Assembly (NCBI GenBank): GCA_964035545.1
Contig: OZ037773.1
Location: 7,367,251-7,431,250, forward strand
Source of the DNA: Bugula neritina
Lineage: Eukaryota > Bryozoa > Gymnolaemata > Cheilostomatida > Bugulidae
Reading direction: 5' to 3'
Length of the DNA: 64,000 nt
Made by a program: the position numbers and the translations under genes. The notes under the pieces were generated by a model. The model was not told where the DNA came from and searched no databases. It worked only from the letters and a program-made list of their open reading frames with translations. Shown piece by piece: positions 24,601 to 36,600 of the stretch. How positions within the stretch are numbered: position 1 is the stretch's first letter; the number at the start of each line of letters is the position of its first letter.

Positions 24601-27600
24601 TCATAAGATTGCTTAATCACTGGCATTATCAAGCCAACCACAGCTAAACTAGAAAGGATGATACACTTTGCTGAGTATAGGAAAGCTACCATAAATGGCA
24701 CACCACTAAGAGAAGTGGCCTGGGCTCTAGATGAAAAACATTGCAGTTATGCTCCTTTGAGATTTTCAGCCTGTAACCAAAATTAAGACAATTCGAGAAC
24801 TTAAGCTATTCTAATTCTTGTTATTTTACCTAAATGGGAGGAAGGTGGGGTGAAAAGTGTCTGCCAACCTAAAATTTCAGGAATTTGTAGATTTTAAAAC
24901 AGACTTTATTAGAAGTTGCATGTTCATCAGCTGCCGGTTACAAATACAAACCACATGCTATTGGAACCAGGGATACTGGGGAAGCTTTGAAAATCAGCAG
25001 CAGGTAGGAGATATCGCAGCAAGCTACAACCTGCATAGCAAGCTACTGAAGCTGACACAATGGCTGCAGTAGTCTCTACAACCTTCATAGGATGACAAAC
25101 AACATAATTTGTTATAATAAGATGTGTGAGTAGACCTGGGAGATGGAAGACATTTTTCTAGTAACAAAAAACAAGAACAACTACAGCGGACACCTGTTGT
25201 TGTATGCCAAGTTAGTCGCCAGTCAATATAATGAATAGAGATGAATCAACAATTATAACCAGTTTACGTAATGATAAGATGCTTAGACAGTGCCCCTAAC
25301 AAAGCAACTGCCTACTGCACAGGGTGCTTGATATTTCTATTCAAATGACTGAAGTGACTAGAGCGCTGAGGCTATGATAATATGATCTGGCGCAATAGTT
25401 ACATAAGCAGCTATTTACATATGGAGCTGAAAATTCAATAGCATACATGTGTTTGTTTGTGCAGTATTCTGAGGGTTACATTCAACTATGTATAGCTTGC
25501 ATGTTATATAATAACACTGAAAGACTGAACTACAGCAGCCGCCAGCAAAAAGTAGCCTCACCAGTTTGCTGGGAGGTGGACAGGTGGTTGTTTCATTCCG
25601 AGGAGATTTATAACATGTAGAAAGGCAAAAAATGAGATTGTTACCATCCTGAAAATATTTGTCTTCAGTTATTTATAGCAGCAATTTATCAAACATGTAC
25701 AAGGTTAAGGAGTATGTTCATCTTCTAATGTAAGTGGTGGAAGCAGTAAAGAGCTGGGAGGGGGCACAAGGAGTGGATACATGGATAAGGAGAGAGGTGA
25801 CTGAAGCATGCCATGATATTATAACTGCAAGACAGTAGTGTGAGTGAGTGTGGTGTGTGAGCATATGAACTTGCAACTGTTATGTAATATTGATTTATTC
25901 CAATTAAAATGGAGTTCAAGCATGTATTTATTAGCTAACCGGTCAGTGTGAAGGGTTAAATGCACTGAACTTGGCTCAGTTCAATAACAGCCGTATTATG
26001 TAACACAAGCTCACCTGTCAACAATTACCTGAGGACTTCGTGAGGTCACACAGGCACTTACCTAGCTATTGATTCCACTATGGATTGCAAGTTACATGAA
26101 AGGCAGTGTTCACCACGATTAAACCAAAAAGGCAGTCATGAAAATATTATGACTCGCTGTTTGTTGTTAAAGGGAACTGCTGCCCAAAAGCAGATAGCCT
26201 TAGCACCTCTTAACACAAGAGTTTTAAACAGTTTCACCACCATGGTAAAAAATCAGGCTACAGAAATGTATTGCATTACTTCAAAATAACACTAAAAGCT
26301 ACTGTAGATTAACTTTGAGTTAACAGCGAAGTTTGTTCTTGAAAATTCTACAGATTGCATCTGTAGCCTGTAAGACAGGCACTAACAACACCCAATCATG
26401 TATTTCTCCAAGTTACTAAAGCTGTTTGGCAGGGCAGCCAACATTCATACCTTGGGCTATAGTTTGTGAATGTCTAGCCAACTACATTGCAGCTTTTATT
26501 GGTTGTCACATTAATATTGTCAGCGGAAAAATTTGGTAGTAATTTATGGGACTATACACTACCCAATTTATAATACAACCTACCCATGCAGCATGCACCT
26601 ATGTAACATTTCTTTTAAAGGCTAAAAATTTTAGTTTACAAAATTGGAAGCACCAATGGGCCAAAATCTAATTCATAGAGTCTTCTACCTTTGCTTTATC
26701 CACAGCTTACCGTAAGGTGAATGCCGCAACTCATCACCGCTGTGACCAGAACCATTGTTGGTGCTGAGACCGCCGTGGTGAGGGTGCATATTGGGAGAGA
26801 TAGAGTGGCTAATAGGAGGGGAAACTCTTCGACTCATCATGGGGGAGGAGCAGGTCCCGCTGAAACTGTTGGCTTTGCGTGCCGGCTTAGGTATTTGGGC
26901 TATGCTCTCCTCACTAAACTTTCTTGTCATTATCTGAAATGATGAGACATGCTGCAACGCCTATTCAAGTCTAAATGATGGCACATTTTTATATAAAAAT
27001 ATTTTCGTATAAAATTCTCTTAAATAATTGACTAAACTATTTTATGAATATTTTAGTGTATTTAGGAGGTGAGGTGACAGATTGTGGGTTTTCTGTTAAA
27101 TGTGTCAAGAGTTGGAAGAGCAGACTGCTGTTAACATGTTCCCTTAGCAGTCAAGTGGTACCACCACTATTTACTGAGAGAGAGGGGGGGGGGTATATTG
27201 ACACATGTGTGACCCCATCGGCTTACAGGGGATATAACCTCAAGCAATCTACCCACCTGCCTCTGGAGGGCCTCTGAGAGAGCCAGTTGCTCAGCCACTT
27301 GGTTGGTCTGTATGAGATTGCCTAGTCCTAATCCCGGGTACAGGGGGAACGATTCCTTACCGTAGAGTTTACCAGCGCCGGCTGTAACAAATGACATGGA
27401 TAACTAGGTGCTGAGGCTATAACTAGGTGCTAAGGCTAGTGTGTGACATAAAGAACTAGGTGCTGAGGCTAGTGTGTGACATAAAGAACTAGGTACTGAG
27501 GCTAGCTAGTGTGTGACATGAATAACTAGGTGCTGAGGCCGAAGCTTATATAATGAGATTGATGGGCGACATGAAGGCATCATAATATTACCATTTATAA

Positions 27601-28308
27601 CCGCAATGAATGCTAACTCTAATTTAACAGTCAGGAGAAAAGTTTAGTTTTGAGATAAAAAACAGTATTATTACCATTAGAATGAATTACTGTGGCTTCA
27701 GTGAGACCGCAAATAACGCTGAAGCCAACATAGATAACCATCAGTAAATTGAATAATGTTGAACTTACCAACCAGAAAGAAGGCTTATAGTTACCTAATA
27801 ACTTGAATCTAGAAAAGCTTTACATTTGCGGTTTACCACTTCACTTTAAGCATATTTATATTCTCTCCATAATTAATAACCTACCACCACCAGTACCATT
27901 GACAACTGGGTTATCACCGTTCAGCTCCATCTTCCTACCACTTGACTGAACTTCTTGCTGTAACATGGCCGCCGCAGCCAGAGGGTTGTTCCAAAGGCTG
28001 CCCAGACCCGCTGATACCAGGCTAAGCATGGCTGGGTTCAAAGCTGCTGCTGCGGCAGCGGAAAGACTTTGCTGCTGAGCAAGCATCATGGCAGCCGACA
28101 AGTCATTCGGAAGTCTCTGCTCGGCCATGAGGTGCTCGAACTGGGCACGGCTTGCGGAGGAGGCGTGGCCTTGCCCCGGAGATATGCTGATTCCACTATC
28201 GTTACTAATCTTTCGGAGGGAGTCATCGGAGCTGGCGGACATATTGGAGGATTTTCGAATGGCACCACTCCGCTCGGTCAAAGGCTGAAAAAGGGACGCT
28301 TCAGGCAT
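16951..28308 (-). CDS. bZIP transcription factor, PAR/Giant-like
   Basis: Minus-strand exons: 28308-27885, 27381-27257, 26933-26711, 23123-22956, 22286-22063, 21649-21477 and 17122-16951. All have GT-AG borders and join to 502 codons plus stop TGA. Residues 1-388 are Ser/Pro/Ala-rich and low in complexity, with an alanine run (SAAAAAAL) and a QQQ stretch. [11 protein letters not shown] at 378-388 is a probable nuclear localisation signal. Exon 6 holds the basic region [20 protein letters not shown] (392-411), then a zipper with d-position residues I417, L424, L431, V438, L445 and Y452. [13 protein letters not shown] resembles Drosophila Giant and PAR/CES-2 bZIPs. I see no clear proline-and-acid-rich PAR domain, so orthology stays open. 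It should bind DNA as a dimer in the nucleus. In-frame TAA upstream of ATG 28308 supports the start. Confidence 0.9.
18582..18667. repeat. (GT)n microsatellite
   Basis: About 85 bp of GT/TG dinucleotides with a few GG interruptions, ending in a short (CG) run. It lies in bZIP intron 6. Confidence 0.95.
21222..21371. mobile_element. Palindromic MITE, copy 1
   Basis: The left end GCAGTAATGGAGAAATTGAG is mirrored by the right end CTCAATTTATCTATTACTGC, flanked outward by TTA.../...CACCTAA. The AT-rich centre shows no open frame. The same ends recur at 24277-24399 and 37083-37242, which defines a non-autonomous inverted-repeat family of about 120-160 bp. Confidence 0.75.
21404..21649 (-). CDS. 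bZIP DNA-binding exon, with read-through alternative end
   Basis: The exon starts after acceptor GCAG at 21650-21653 and encodes [12 protein letters not shown] and the first part of the zipper. Two ends are possible. The donor CA|GTATGT at 21476/21477 joins in phase to 17122, adding [12 protein letters not shown] and an acidic Ser/Thr-rich tail. Read-through instead gives [14 protein letters not shown] and a stop at 21404. The spliced version has charged residues more typical of a coiled coil, so I prefer it. The short form could be intron retention with its own polyadenylation. Confidence 0.75.
   Translation of the reverse strand, partial: DDSYWERRRKNNEAAKRSRDSRRAKEDEIAIRAAFLEQENLRLRVDLNKVKEEFSRLQYVLHCFRLGVFQQGLSPPGICQL
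22384..22470. repeat. Short tandem, GTAGACAGGTA type
   Basis: Several imperfect copies of AAGTAGACAGGTA(A/G)GTG lie in bZIP intron 5. The repeat has no coding role. Confidence 0.6.
22915..22936. repeat. (TA)n microsatellite
   Basis: About eleven TA units lie 20 bp below the donor of bZIP exon 4 (exon end 22956), so transcription meets them right after the 5' splice site. Confidence 0.9.
23205..23258. repeat. Dispersed repeat (pair with 36778-36828)
   Basis: The segment with GGGATGGTGACTATAAACTT and GTGTGAGT is nearly identical, in reverse orientation, to 36778-36828 in LRRC61 intron 2. This indicates a low-copy interspersed element of unknown class; its full borders are not resolved. Confidence 0.6.
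24277..24399. mobile_element. Palindromic MITE, copy 2
   Basis: The ends TAGGAGCAGAAGTGGAGAAA and TTTCTCCATTACTGCACCTA are imperfect inverted repeats matching the family at 21222 and 37083. It is shorter than copy 1 and lies in bZIP intron 3. Confidence 0.75.
27382..27541. repeat. 33-bp minisatellite abutting bZIP exon 2 acceptor
   Basis: About four copies of a ~33-bp unit containing AACTAGGTGCTGAGGCTAGT and GTGTGACATAA. The copy nearest the exon (TGACATGGATAACTAGGTGC) forms the branch-point and polypyrimidine region of the acceptor at 27382-27383. The array therefore touches the 3' splice site. Confidence 0.85.
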
Positions 28309-28540
28309 ATCTTCTATTTACCATCTGCAATGTACAGCTTCATGTTACCAGATAGTAGCAAATACAGACAAACTATTGTTACTCAGTAACAGCAGTGCTA
28401 CCAGAGTGCACTATGTTTCTAAATAGTACAAAACGAAGACAAAAAACTAATGGTGTTTTTATTGCCTTAAAATGTGTATCTTTGTTTGATATGGTTCACT
28501 TGGTCAGAATTGTTCAGTCCAGGATGTCGTTTTAGCTGGC

Positions 28541-28600
28541 CAATGTGGCCCGGACCTAGCCAGTGTGGTCCGGACTTAGCTAATGTGGCCCAGACCTAGC
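28541..28600. repeat. Three 20-bp tandem units upstream of bZIP
   Basis: CAATGTGGCCCGGACCTAGC and two variants lie exactly head to tail about 230-290 bp upstream of the bZIP start codon. They are unusually GC-rich for the region, so they may act as a repeated factor-binding site. That role is inference. Confidence 0.8.
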
Positions 28601-30609
28601 CAGATTGTCATTGAATGCAATGTCAGCCTGTCACAATCCCCTTTGGCTTACCAACCCTTGATTTATTTAATTACATAGTTGACTTCACTTTGTTGGCTGC
28701 ATATAAATTTCAAGACCCAAATGTTTTATTTAACCAAAAGTGAAGGTTATTTGGTCATCTACTTAGTTTATTCAGGTCTAAGAACTCTATCATTTCTCTA
28801 AAAAACCTGTTTGTAAGAGTTTAACAATGATACATTGAATTTCAAAGCAAATGTCCATATCGGCCACAAGAGTGAAAACCCGTTTGGTGAGAGATTTAAG
28901 AGTCATGCTCCAGAATTATCAAATGACGACAGCACGTTAATTAAATTTTTACGTAACACCTATATGAATATAACTATTAGGAAAGCTATTGTCATATTTT
29001 GATATTGAAAGGTGACCAGGGTTCTAGTCCCAAGAAGTTTAGAAAGCCCACCTGTCTGTTCAGGATGTAAAGGTAATAACACATAAGATGTTTGGAGATG
29101 CTTGTAGTGAAGGTTGCTATGAGAAAATGTTTTCATCTTAACTAACTAACGAGATAATGCTGATCCATAACACTAATCGGTATAAAACCACACTACAATT
29201 GTTCACATACATGTATTATATAGCAATAAATGAAATATCAATATATAAAATAATAGTTAGAGTTTTACATGATAGAATATTTTGCAGGTGGAATTTAATT
29301 TAAAATTTTCAAATATTGTCTTTGATAATGATTTTATTAAATCATCCACCTATACTATTGCTGTAATTATCAAGTTAATAACTTTAAAACAATACCAATA
29401 CCATATTTTTGTATGAAAGTGAAAGTATGGGTGTAACTATTTCCAATATAAAACTACCAAGTCCAATGTAGTTTAAATTTACTGAGTGGTGGGTAGCAAA
29501 AATCAATCAGCCATAGTGACAATTGAAATGCAAGCTAATTATTCAAGTTGTCAACTAGTTATCCAGAATTCTCTGAAATATTTGTTTGAAGCAGGTTAAA
29601 ATGCTGATGTTGTACAGACTATTTGAAATCTTGTTTTGTTTTCATTAGTATTGCCATATATATATATTCATCAGTATTGCACCTGTTGATACTAAATATA
29701 ATGACTAGCTTGACAAAAACCATCAACTGTTGAATGACAAATCAAACCAGTTTATCTGTCTTGCTAAAGTTTTCCAGTAGAGTAATGCATACACTTTAAA
29801 AATCAATATAAGCTTAAATTTGTGTTGATGGTTTAGTTAAAATCATCTATATATACAACTTTCTTAGTGAATATCATTTCAAGTGTACAACAGTAGTTAA
29901 TTATCACAAATAACTGTTCCTAAATTATCTGCCGTGAATAAAACTGTACAAATGGGTTAAGAGATAGATTTCAAGTTCAAATGTATTACATGTCCTTATT
30001 ATTGTTTTCCGATAGAATTTAATTAAACAAATGTATAGTAAAAAATATAGGAACAGTTGTGCATATGGCCAAAGTAAAATAAAATTCAAATAAGCACCTT
30101 CACACCAACTGAAAAGTAATTAAAGCACTTGCATAATCATTCTTTCCAGTAGTTTGAGAATAGGTACTAGCACTATTAATAGCCTACAGCCAAGGCCACT
30201 ACGTGAGATTTCGAATCTTGCCCTCACATTTGCCAAATTTAACTTCATAACCAATAACAAATACGTGCAATAAACAGACGGGCTGAAATAGATTTCCTAA
30301 CACAACGGCAGTTTCTAATAAGTAAAAAGTTGAACACCAATATTTATATGGGGATGGATTTTCATGAACACAAAGTCACATTTGCTCTAAGACTTAGTAG
30401 CATCATTGCCAGTAATGAAAAGCTTCACAATTAAAATTGATGTAAATCATATATACAGTAACAATAAAAAAGATGAGCTTACACCGCAACTAGTGACTGC
30501 TTTTAAAACTACGAGTACTAGTGTTACACTTACTACAAGTACAATAACTGAGAGACCCTAAATTAAATAGGCACAAAGAGAGACTTTTGGTTTCATATTA
30601 AAACATGAC

Positions 30610-31400
30610 CATTTGAACTTTAAAAAGATAGTAGGCTAATACTATTACTAATTATCATTATAAATTACAATTACTCATATTTATATTGGCCATAATCATA
30701 ATGATTATGATATCATATTCTCAACTAAGCATACAACTCACTCAAAATCATAATGATAATTTGAGATATTATATAAATACTAGTATTTTAAATAAAAAAC
30801 ACAAAAAAACTATTGAAATCGGATTAAAATAATAATAATGATTAGCTCTAACGAAAAGTCAAAGAGTGAGCTATCAACTTAAATACCGAGTCTTGGTTTT
30901 AACTCTAAGGACTAACTCTAGCTCCAAGGACTGAACCTGATGATTGATGACGCTGGTGACTTTTTAGAATTATTATTTATCGAAATAGCTTCAACTTACT
31001 AATGCCTAATGGCAATGCTAATGATTTATTAATGGCAATGCTATATTAGTATTACTATTACTGTATTATTATACTTATTAGTATTACATTTACCATTACT
31101 GACTTAATGTTACTGTTGGTGATACTGATAGTAACACTAACAGTAACAGTAACTGTAAGTGTAACAGTAATAATACAAATACGGTACTTAAAGTTAGTGG
31201 TTAATACTTAATTAATAGACTAATACTAATAGTAATGCTAATAGACAATAGACATAAATACAGTATTACTATTACTATAACTTATAGTTATTGTTGTATA
31301 ACTATAACTATTAGTATTACTATTAGTATAACTATAGTTAAATAGTATAAGTATAAGTATTACTACTACTACAGTACTACTAGTAATACTAATTGACTTA
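30610..31400. repeat. Degenerate simple-sequence block
   Basis: Mixed ACTAAT, TAGTAT, AGTAAC and ATAACT motifs in both orientations, like the block at 10950-11740. Short self-complementary runs such as TAGTATTACTATTA are frequent. Confidence 0.65.
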
Positions 31401-32039
31401 CTGTATAAGTTACAGAATCTTGGTTTTCATTTTTTGATTAAATTGTTATTTCTAAACTTTAGGTTTCTGCCCTAGAGTTGGGGGTTTGAACGGCTTATTG
31501 CAAATCCAGTGGTCCAAAGTAAATTATACGACTGTTAGTGTTACATACAACTACCAAATGCCAGTGGCAAACGGATGACAGAATAATAAGTAGAACTAGT
31601 ACCTCACATGCTTTTTTTGTTGTGATTAACCTTTATTTAGTACAGGCCGCTTCCTATTGGGCAATTAATTCGTTACGTAACTTCACTTGCAGACTTGATA
31701 TAACCTAAATTCTTTAGTAATGAAAGTATGTAACCTATAATCATCTTTTAGTGGGGGGTAGTTTAGACTGACGGTAAAGTCTAACTACTTGACGGCAGAG
31801 TAACAAAACTTATTTTTCAAGCCGTTTAGGAAAATTCGGCTTTATAGGTTTCAATCCGTTATATAAATGTCGCCAATCATGTTCTTTTTACACGGAGATT
31901 GTAAAATTTGTAACCATATAAACATGGATACATTTGCCTCCGTATGCAAGCTCGTTCTGCTACTGATTATCATTATGCACATGGTGGCTTGAGTTTACCC
32001 AAACCTCACCCTAGCTTTCTATAAACAGAACTGAATTTA

Positions 32040-32320
32040 AATCTGTCTTTTTGATTATATTTTAGTTATTAATAACTATGTAACGAAACTTATAGTTATT
32101 GATAATTCTAATTGTTTGTACTTGATGCTGCTTAGCTAATCTGTTACTGTTAGTCATTAGTGTTAGAATCTTTCTTATAGTTATAGTTAATGTTATAGTT
32201 ATTAGTTATAATTTGTTTTATAGTTATAACAATACTTAGTCTTAGGCTTATTTTCTAATTTATAACAAATTCAACACTTACAGTTATACTAAATCTAATA
32301 GTAATAGTAATACTAAGTTA
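32040..32320. repeat. Degenerate simple-sequence block
   Basis: A third region of interchanging TTATAGTTAT, TAGTAATAGTAA and AGTTATTAG motifs, upstream of LRRC61. Confidence 0.55.
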
Positions 32321-33643
32321 TGATTTCTCACAGCTACTAAGCTATTCATTATTAATATTTACATGTTGTTGATACTCACAGTCATATTAAAATCAACACA
32401 TGAATTGAAAGTTTTTTATTGTGTTTCAAAAGGTAAATCACTAAATGAAGTTTTTGTTTTACAACTTTAAATGAGACACAGTACCATCTGTCGCACTTAA
32501 GCTTACATTTACTGAATTTAAATTTATATTTTATATTTTACAGTTTGACTTTGAGTTACAAATCATTAATCAAATTTATTACAGGCAATTTAAAATTCAA
32601 TACAAATTACTCCCAAAGTCAATTTTAAGTTTAGTTTTTACTTAGTAAATTAGATCTGATGAAATCACAAATTGTATGATACCTACATTGGCAGTCATGA
32701 TCACATAAATAGAAATAATGTGTTAAAATTACTCATGAGTTAATTTATACGCTGACTAAACTATAATAGTATCATATTGATTAATATAATGCAAATTCTA
32801 ATGATGAAAAAATAGTGTGATTTAAAACTATAATAGTGATAACCAATCCCATAATAATAAATAAAAGTCACAGCTAAAAATCATGAGCTAAATGTATTTA
32901 AGTTTTAAATTAATAACTTGAATGAAAGACTTGTGCTGTATTCTAGTTAATGTATATTTAAGCTCATAAACTGAAACCCATATTATATATTTCAAAGCTA
33001 GTGAGGACTTAGGTATTATATTTCTCCAAGTGAATTTAAAATATGTTGTAAGTGAATGAGTACTCTGTAAAGTTATTGCAAAAATCGAATACAAAATAAA
33101 ACAATTGTTCAAGCCTGTACCATATTTAACGGAAAACTGCAAAAAGCAAACCGCCTATACAATATTTTGCAATTCCAAGTATTATTACAAATCATGCTAG
33201 TTAATCTTAACATTGGAAAATGAAAGATTGCTGTTTTATTGCTGGATTGGTATAAAATAAATCTGTATTAAGTTTTATATACACACTTAAAAAGCACTTT
33301 TTCTAAAAGTTTCTAATCTTCACTTCCTGATTAGTCTGTTGCTGAATACTTCCTATAAAGCATAATTTATATTGGAGTTATGCCTCATGGTTAGGAGTGC
33401 CTCCCCTGTTTATTATAGCCCTATAAACAAAGAAAGTTAAATGTAAGCTTACGGAGAGCTTCCCAGACCCTGCAGATTTTTTTGAACTTCAAACTCCTAA
33501 ACAAAAACAGTTTTTTATGTGAAAAAAGCCTTATCAATGAATTGATTATGTAAAATTTAAACTTTATTTTTTATATAGCAGCTGTTTTATTTATAAGGGT
33601 TGTTGGTATGTTGGCTGCTGTAACTGTTTTAGAGGTTTGCTAA

Positions 33644-36600
33644 ATGGAAGCTGCTGGTGATTTACAAGATGATCATTGTTTGTCCCTTCAGTTGTTAAAG
33701 TCAGTCAGCAATGAGTTTGATGTTGAAAGTATTCATACCATTTCCCTCACCAAACTAGGCTTGAGTGATATTTCTGTAATTGGTAAGTAAGCAAGTACAA
33801 CATTATTGACCCAATTTCACCTCCAAATTGATAAGCGTTGTCTGCCCATATTCAAACTGTTTAAACTGTGGTTGCTGGCTCATCTGAGCTAAACAGCTGG
33901 CGTTATTTGTTATATGCTTTGTATATTGTGAAAGTGCCAGTTCTGAAGCTAACAGAAGAAAAAGTTATTGTTGATTTTTGTAGTTCAGACAGTTTTTTAT
34001 CGATTCTTATTTTTATTAATAGAATAAGTTGCTTACAGATCGCCAGTAATTTATGACACTCTGCTTTTTTACCACTGTCTAATGTATTTTAGGTGTAGTT
34101 TAAGTATAATACCTCTACTTCAAGCTCCAGACTCATCAGATTGACAGTATAATCAGAGAGCAGACTTTTTTGCACTAATTATTATTATGCTGAACCACTT
34201 GTTTTGTGGCCAGGAAACTATTAGCCTACCACTCAAGCAAAAAATGATCTTACTTAATCTTATTCTGAGACTGGGGTTTCTGGTTAGCTCCTCACATTCT
34301 CTCCAGTTGTCACTAATCTCTCAGTCTATAACACGAGTCAATCATGTTATAAAGTAGAATGTAAATTGTTATTGTTGTCAGACAGTACAACTTATTCAAT
34401 GACTGATGATGTCTCAACAAACAAACTCTTCAGCCTAAGGAGAGGTGCAGGAGAGGGAAAATTTCAAAATAGCTGTTTTCTAGAAAAGTAATGTTGCAAA
34501 GAAAGTCATATTTTTAGAAAATTTCCTACTGGATTTTCAAATCGAAATTAATATAGAAATTTAAATGACTCAGGCTGTTGCATTGCTTTTACAAAGTTTT
34601 GTAAAACTTTCTGTAATAAACAGGAAATGCGCTAACTCATAAACACAAAATGTACCTAAAACTGAAGTTCATACTGAAAAGGAAAAAAACTTTGACTTCT
34701 TTTCATTACTGTAAAAACCAAAATGTTTAATAAAATGAAGTCAATTTACTTTGATAGAAGTTTCTTTTACAACATATGTACAGACCACCCATTGGCTTGA
34801 GTTGTCTGCACACAAGGTTTTCTTCTTTCCTGTAAGTTGGTGAATGTGTAATAGATACAAGTTGGAAACAAGTGTCACTGGAATAACTCTGTGACTGTTT
34901 CGGACATCTGGGATGTCACATCTGTTCTCGGCTAGAGAAGTTTTCACCTTCACGAAAGTCGGCATTAGAAAGGTCATCTGCTGGTCAATCGACCACTTAA
35001 TTTTATACACATGTATATGACTTGTATGGCATGATCGTATCACGGATCTTGTCAAATCTTGTGTTGGTTCGCCCAGCTCTGCTGTCCATTGTCCAACTTG
35101 CTGGGCTTCCCTATATGAGGACCTATCTTTGGTAGGCGGTGTCAGTTTTTTTCCTTCTTTATACTCTAACATCGTGAAATACTCAGAGATGAAAGACACT
35201 GGATATACTATATTTAGAATAAGTTTTTCTTGCATATTGCTGTAAGAGTTATGATCTACACATTATGTACATAGCTTGGCATTGGTGAAGTTTCCGGAAT
35301 CCTGTTTCGCTCTTTTGTAGCTTACCCTCATTATTAAAACTCTCAGCTCACGTAATGCAAATTACCTCCCAGAATCAACTTGAACATGGCAAGTGAGTGT
35401 TCGTTGCCAACTCCATGTTTAAAGTGATGGTGTTTGGCAGTAGATTGGGATAGCAAAAACTCTACAGAATTTTTAATGAGCCAGGTGTATTGATAATACA
35501 GTGTTTCACAGTCACCATCTCTCTTACATATCCAGTGCGTTGTGAAGGGAAGGCATATATGCAGTTTATTCCGTAATGTTTAATTTTTAGTATAGAAAGT
35601 ATAATATTTACTAAGCATGAAATCTGGGTATGATATATATGTAGTATAAAAAGTGAAAACATGTTAAATACAAGTTAAATACAAATGAAAATGCAGGTTT
35701 TTAAACTAATCTACTACTCTGTATTTTAGCCCCGAGTCTTTGTCTTAGCAGCTCACTTGCGACACGATTGTTTATTTTAGCATTTCCATTTGTTATATTA
35801 TTTCAGGATGTTGTCTTGGTCTAGAGAGATTAGATTTATCCTTCAATGATATTAATCAGCTGCAAGCTCTCAGCCCGTTGGTTAATCTTTTAACTCTGGA
35901 CGTGTCAGCCAATAGGATCGCTTCTCTCAACGGCATGCAAGCACTGGATAAGCTGGAGAAGTTGAACGCAGCTGGAAATCTGTTGGGTGAGTATTTAGAT
36001 GGGTGTGTTGTGACTCATTGAGAAATATTCACAGGTTGAATGAATGAAGTTACACCTACTGTCTAGTTTTTAGTTGAAACACAGAGCAGAGCCAATGCTT
36101 GCATACAGACTTCATATGTGTATATATTTATGCTCGTGTACATATTTGTGTACATTTTCACGTATTATGTTTCCAGTGCTACAAACATTTGGTTTATAAA
36201 ATGCTTGTTTAATATAATACTCAGGTTTGTGCATAGACATGTATACATAACTCCACATTTGGTCCTGGAAAGAGACTAATGTAGCTTTTAATCATCCAAT
36301 GGCCCGTTTGAAGGGGGGTGTTCTAGATTATGATAGGGGGGTGGGGGTGGAGAGAAAGTATATTTAGTATTGCTGCCTGTTGTATCAGTCTAACACACAT
36401 GATAAATTCTGAATTGATCCATGGCTTAAAAGGTTTCATGCACTCTTACTCTTGAATGTATAGTAGTTATGGTAACTGTCTGCCCAGAGGTCTTGCCCTG
36501 TTTTGAGGACAATGGTGATGCATAGAGTGACTATCAATATAATCTCCATTAACAAAAAACAGTTTCACACCACATTGATTACCCATTACATAACAGACTG

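Larger units (their letters stand above)
23124..26710 (-). other. bZIP intron 3
   Basis: The 3.6 kb intron holds a dispersed repeat shared with 36778-36828 (here at about 23206-23256) and MITE copy 2. I see no coding exon in it. Chance frames of 60-84 codons lack splice context or family resemblance. Confidence 0.55.
28309..33643. other. Head-to-head intergenic region between bZIP and LRRC61
   Basis: The 5.3 kb between the two start codons should contain both promoters and any 5' untranslated exons; neither transcription start can be placed. An acceptor-like TTGCAG lies 17-22 bp upstream of the bZIP ATG. Downstream of it ATGGTAAATAG would begin a 7-codon upstream frame overlapping the main start. 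Repeats at 28541-28600, about 30610-31400 and 32040-32310 are listed separately. No coding sequence is seen. Confidence 0.55.

Noticed and set aside
28069-28389. 106-codon plus-strand ORF
   Set aside because: It is the antisense shadow of bZIP exon 1, explained by the GC content of that exon.
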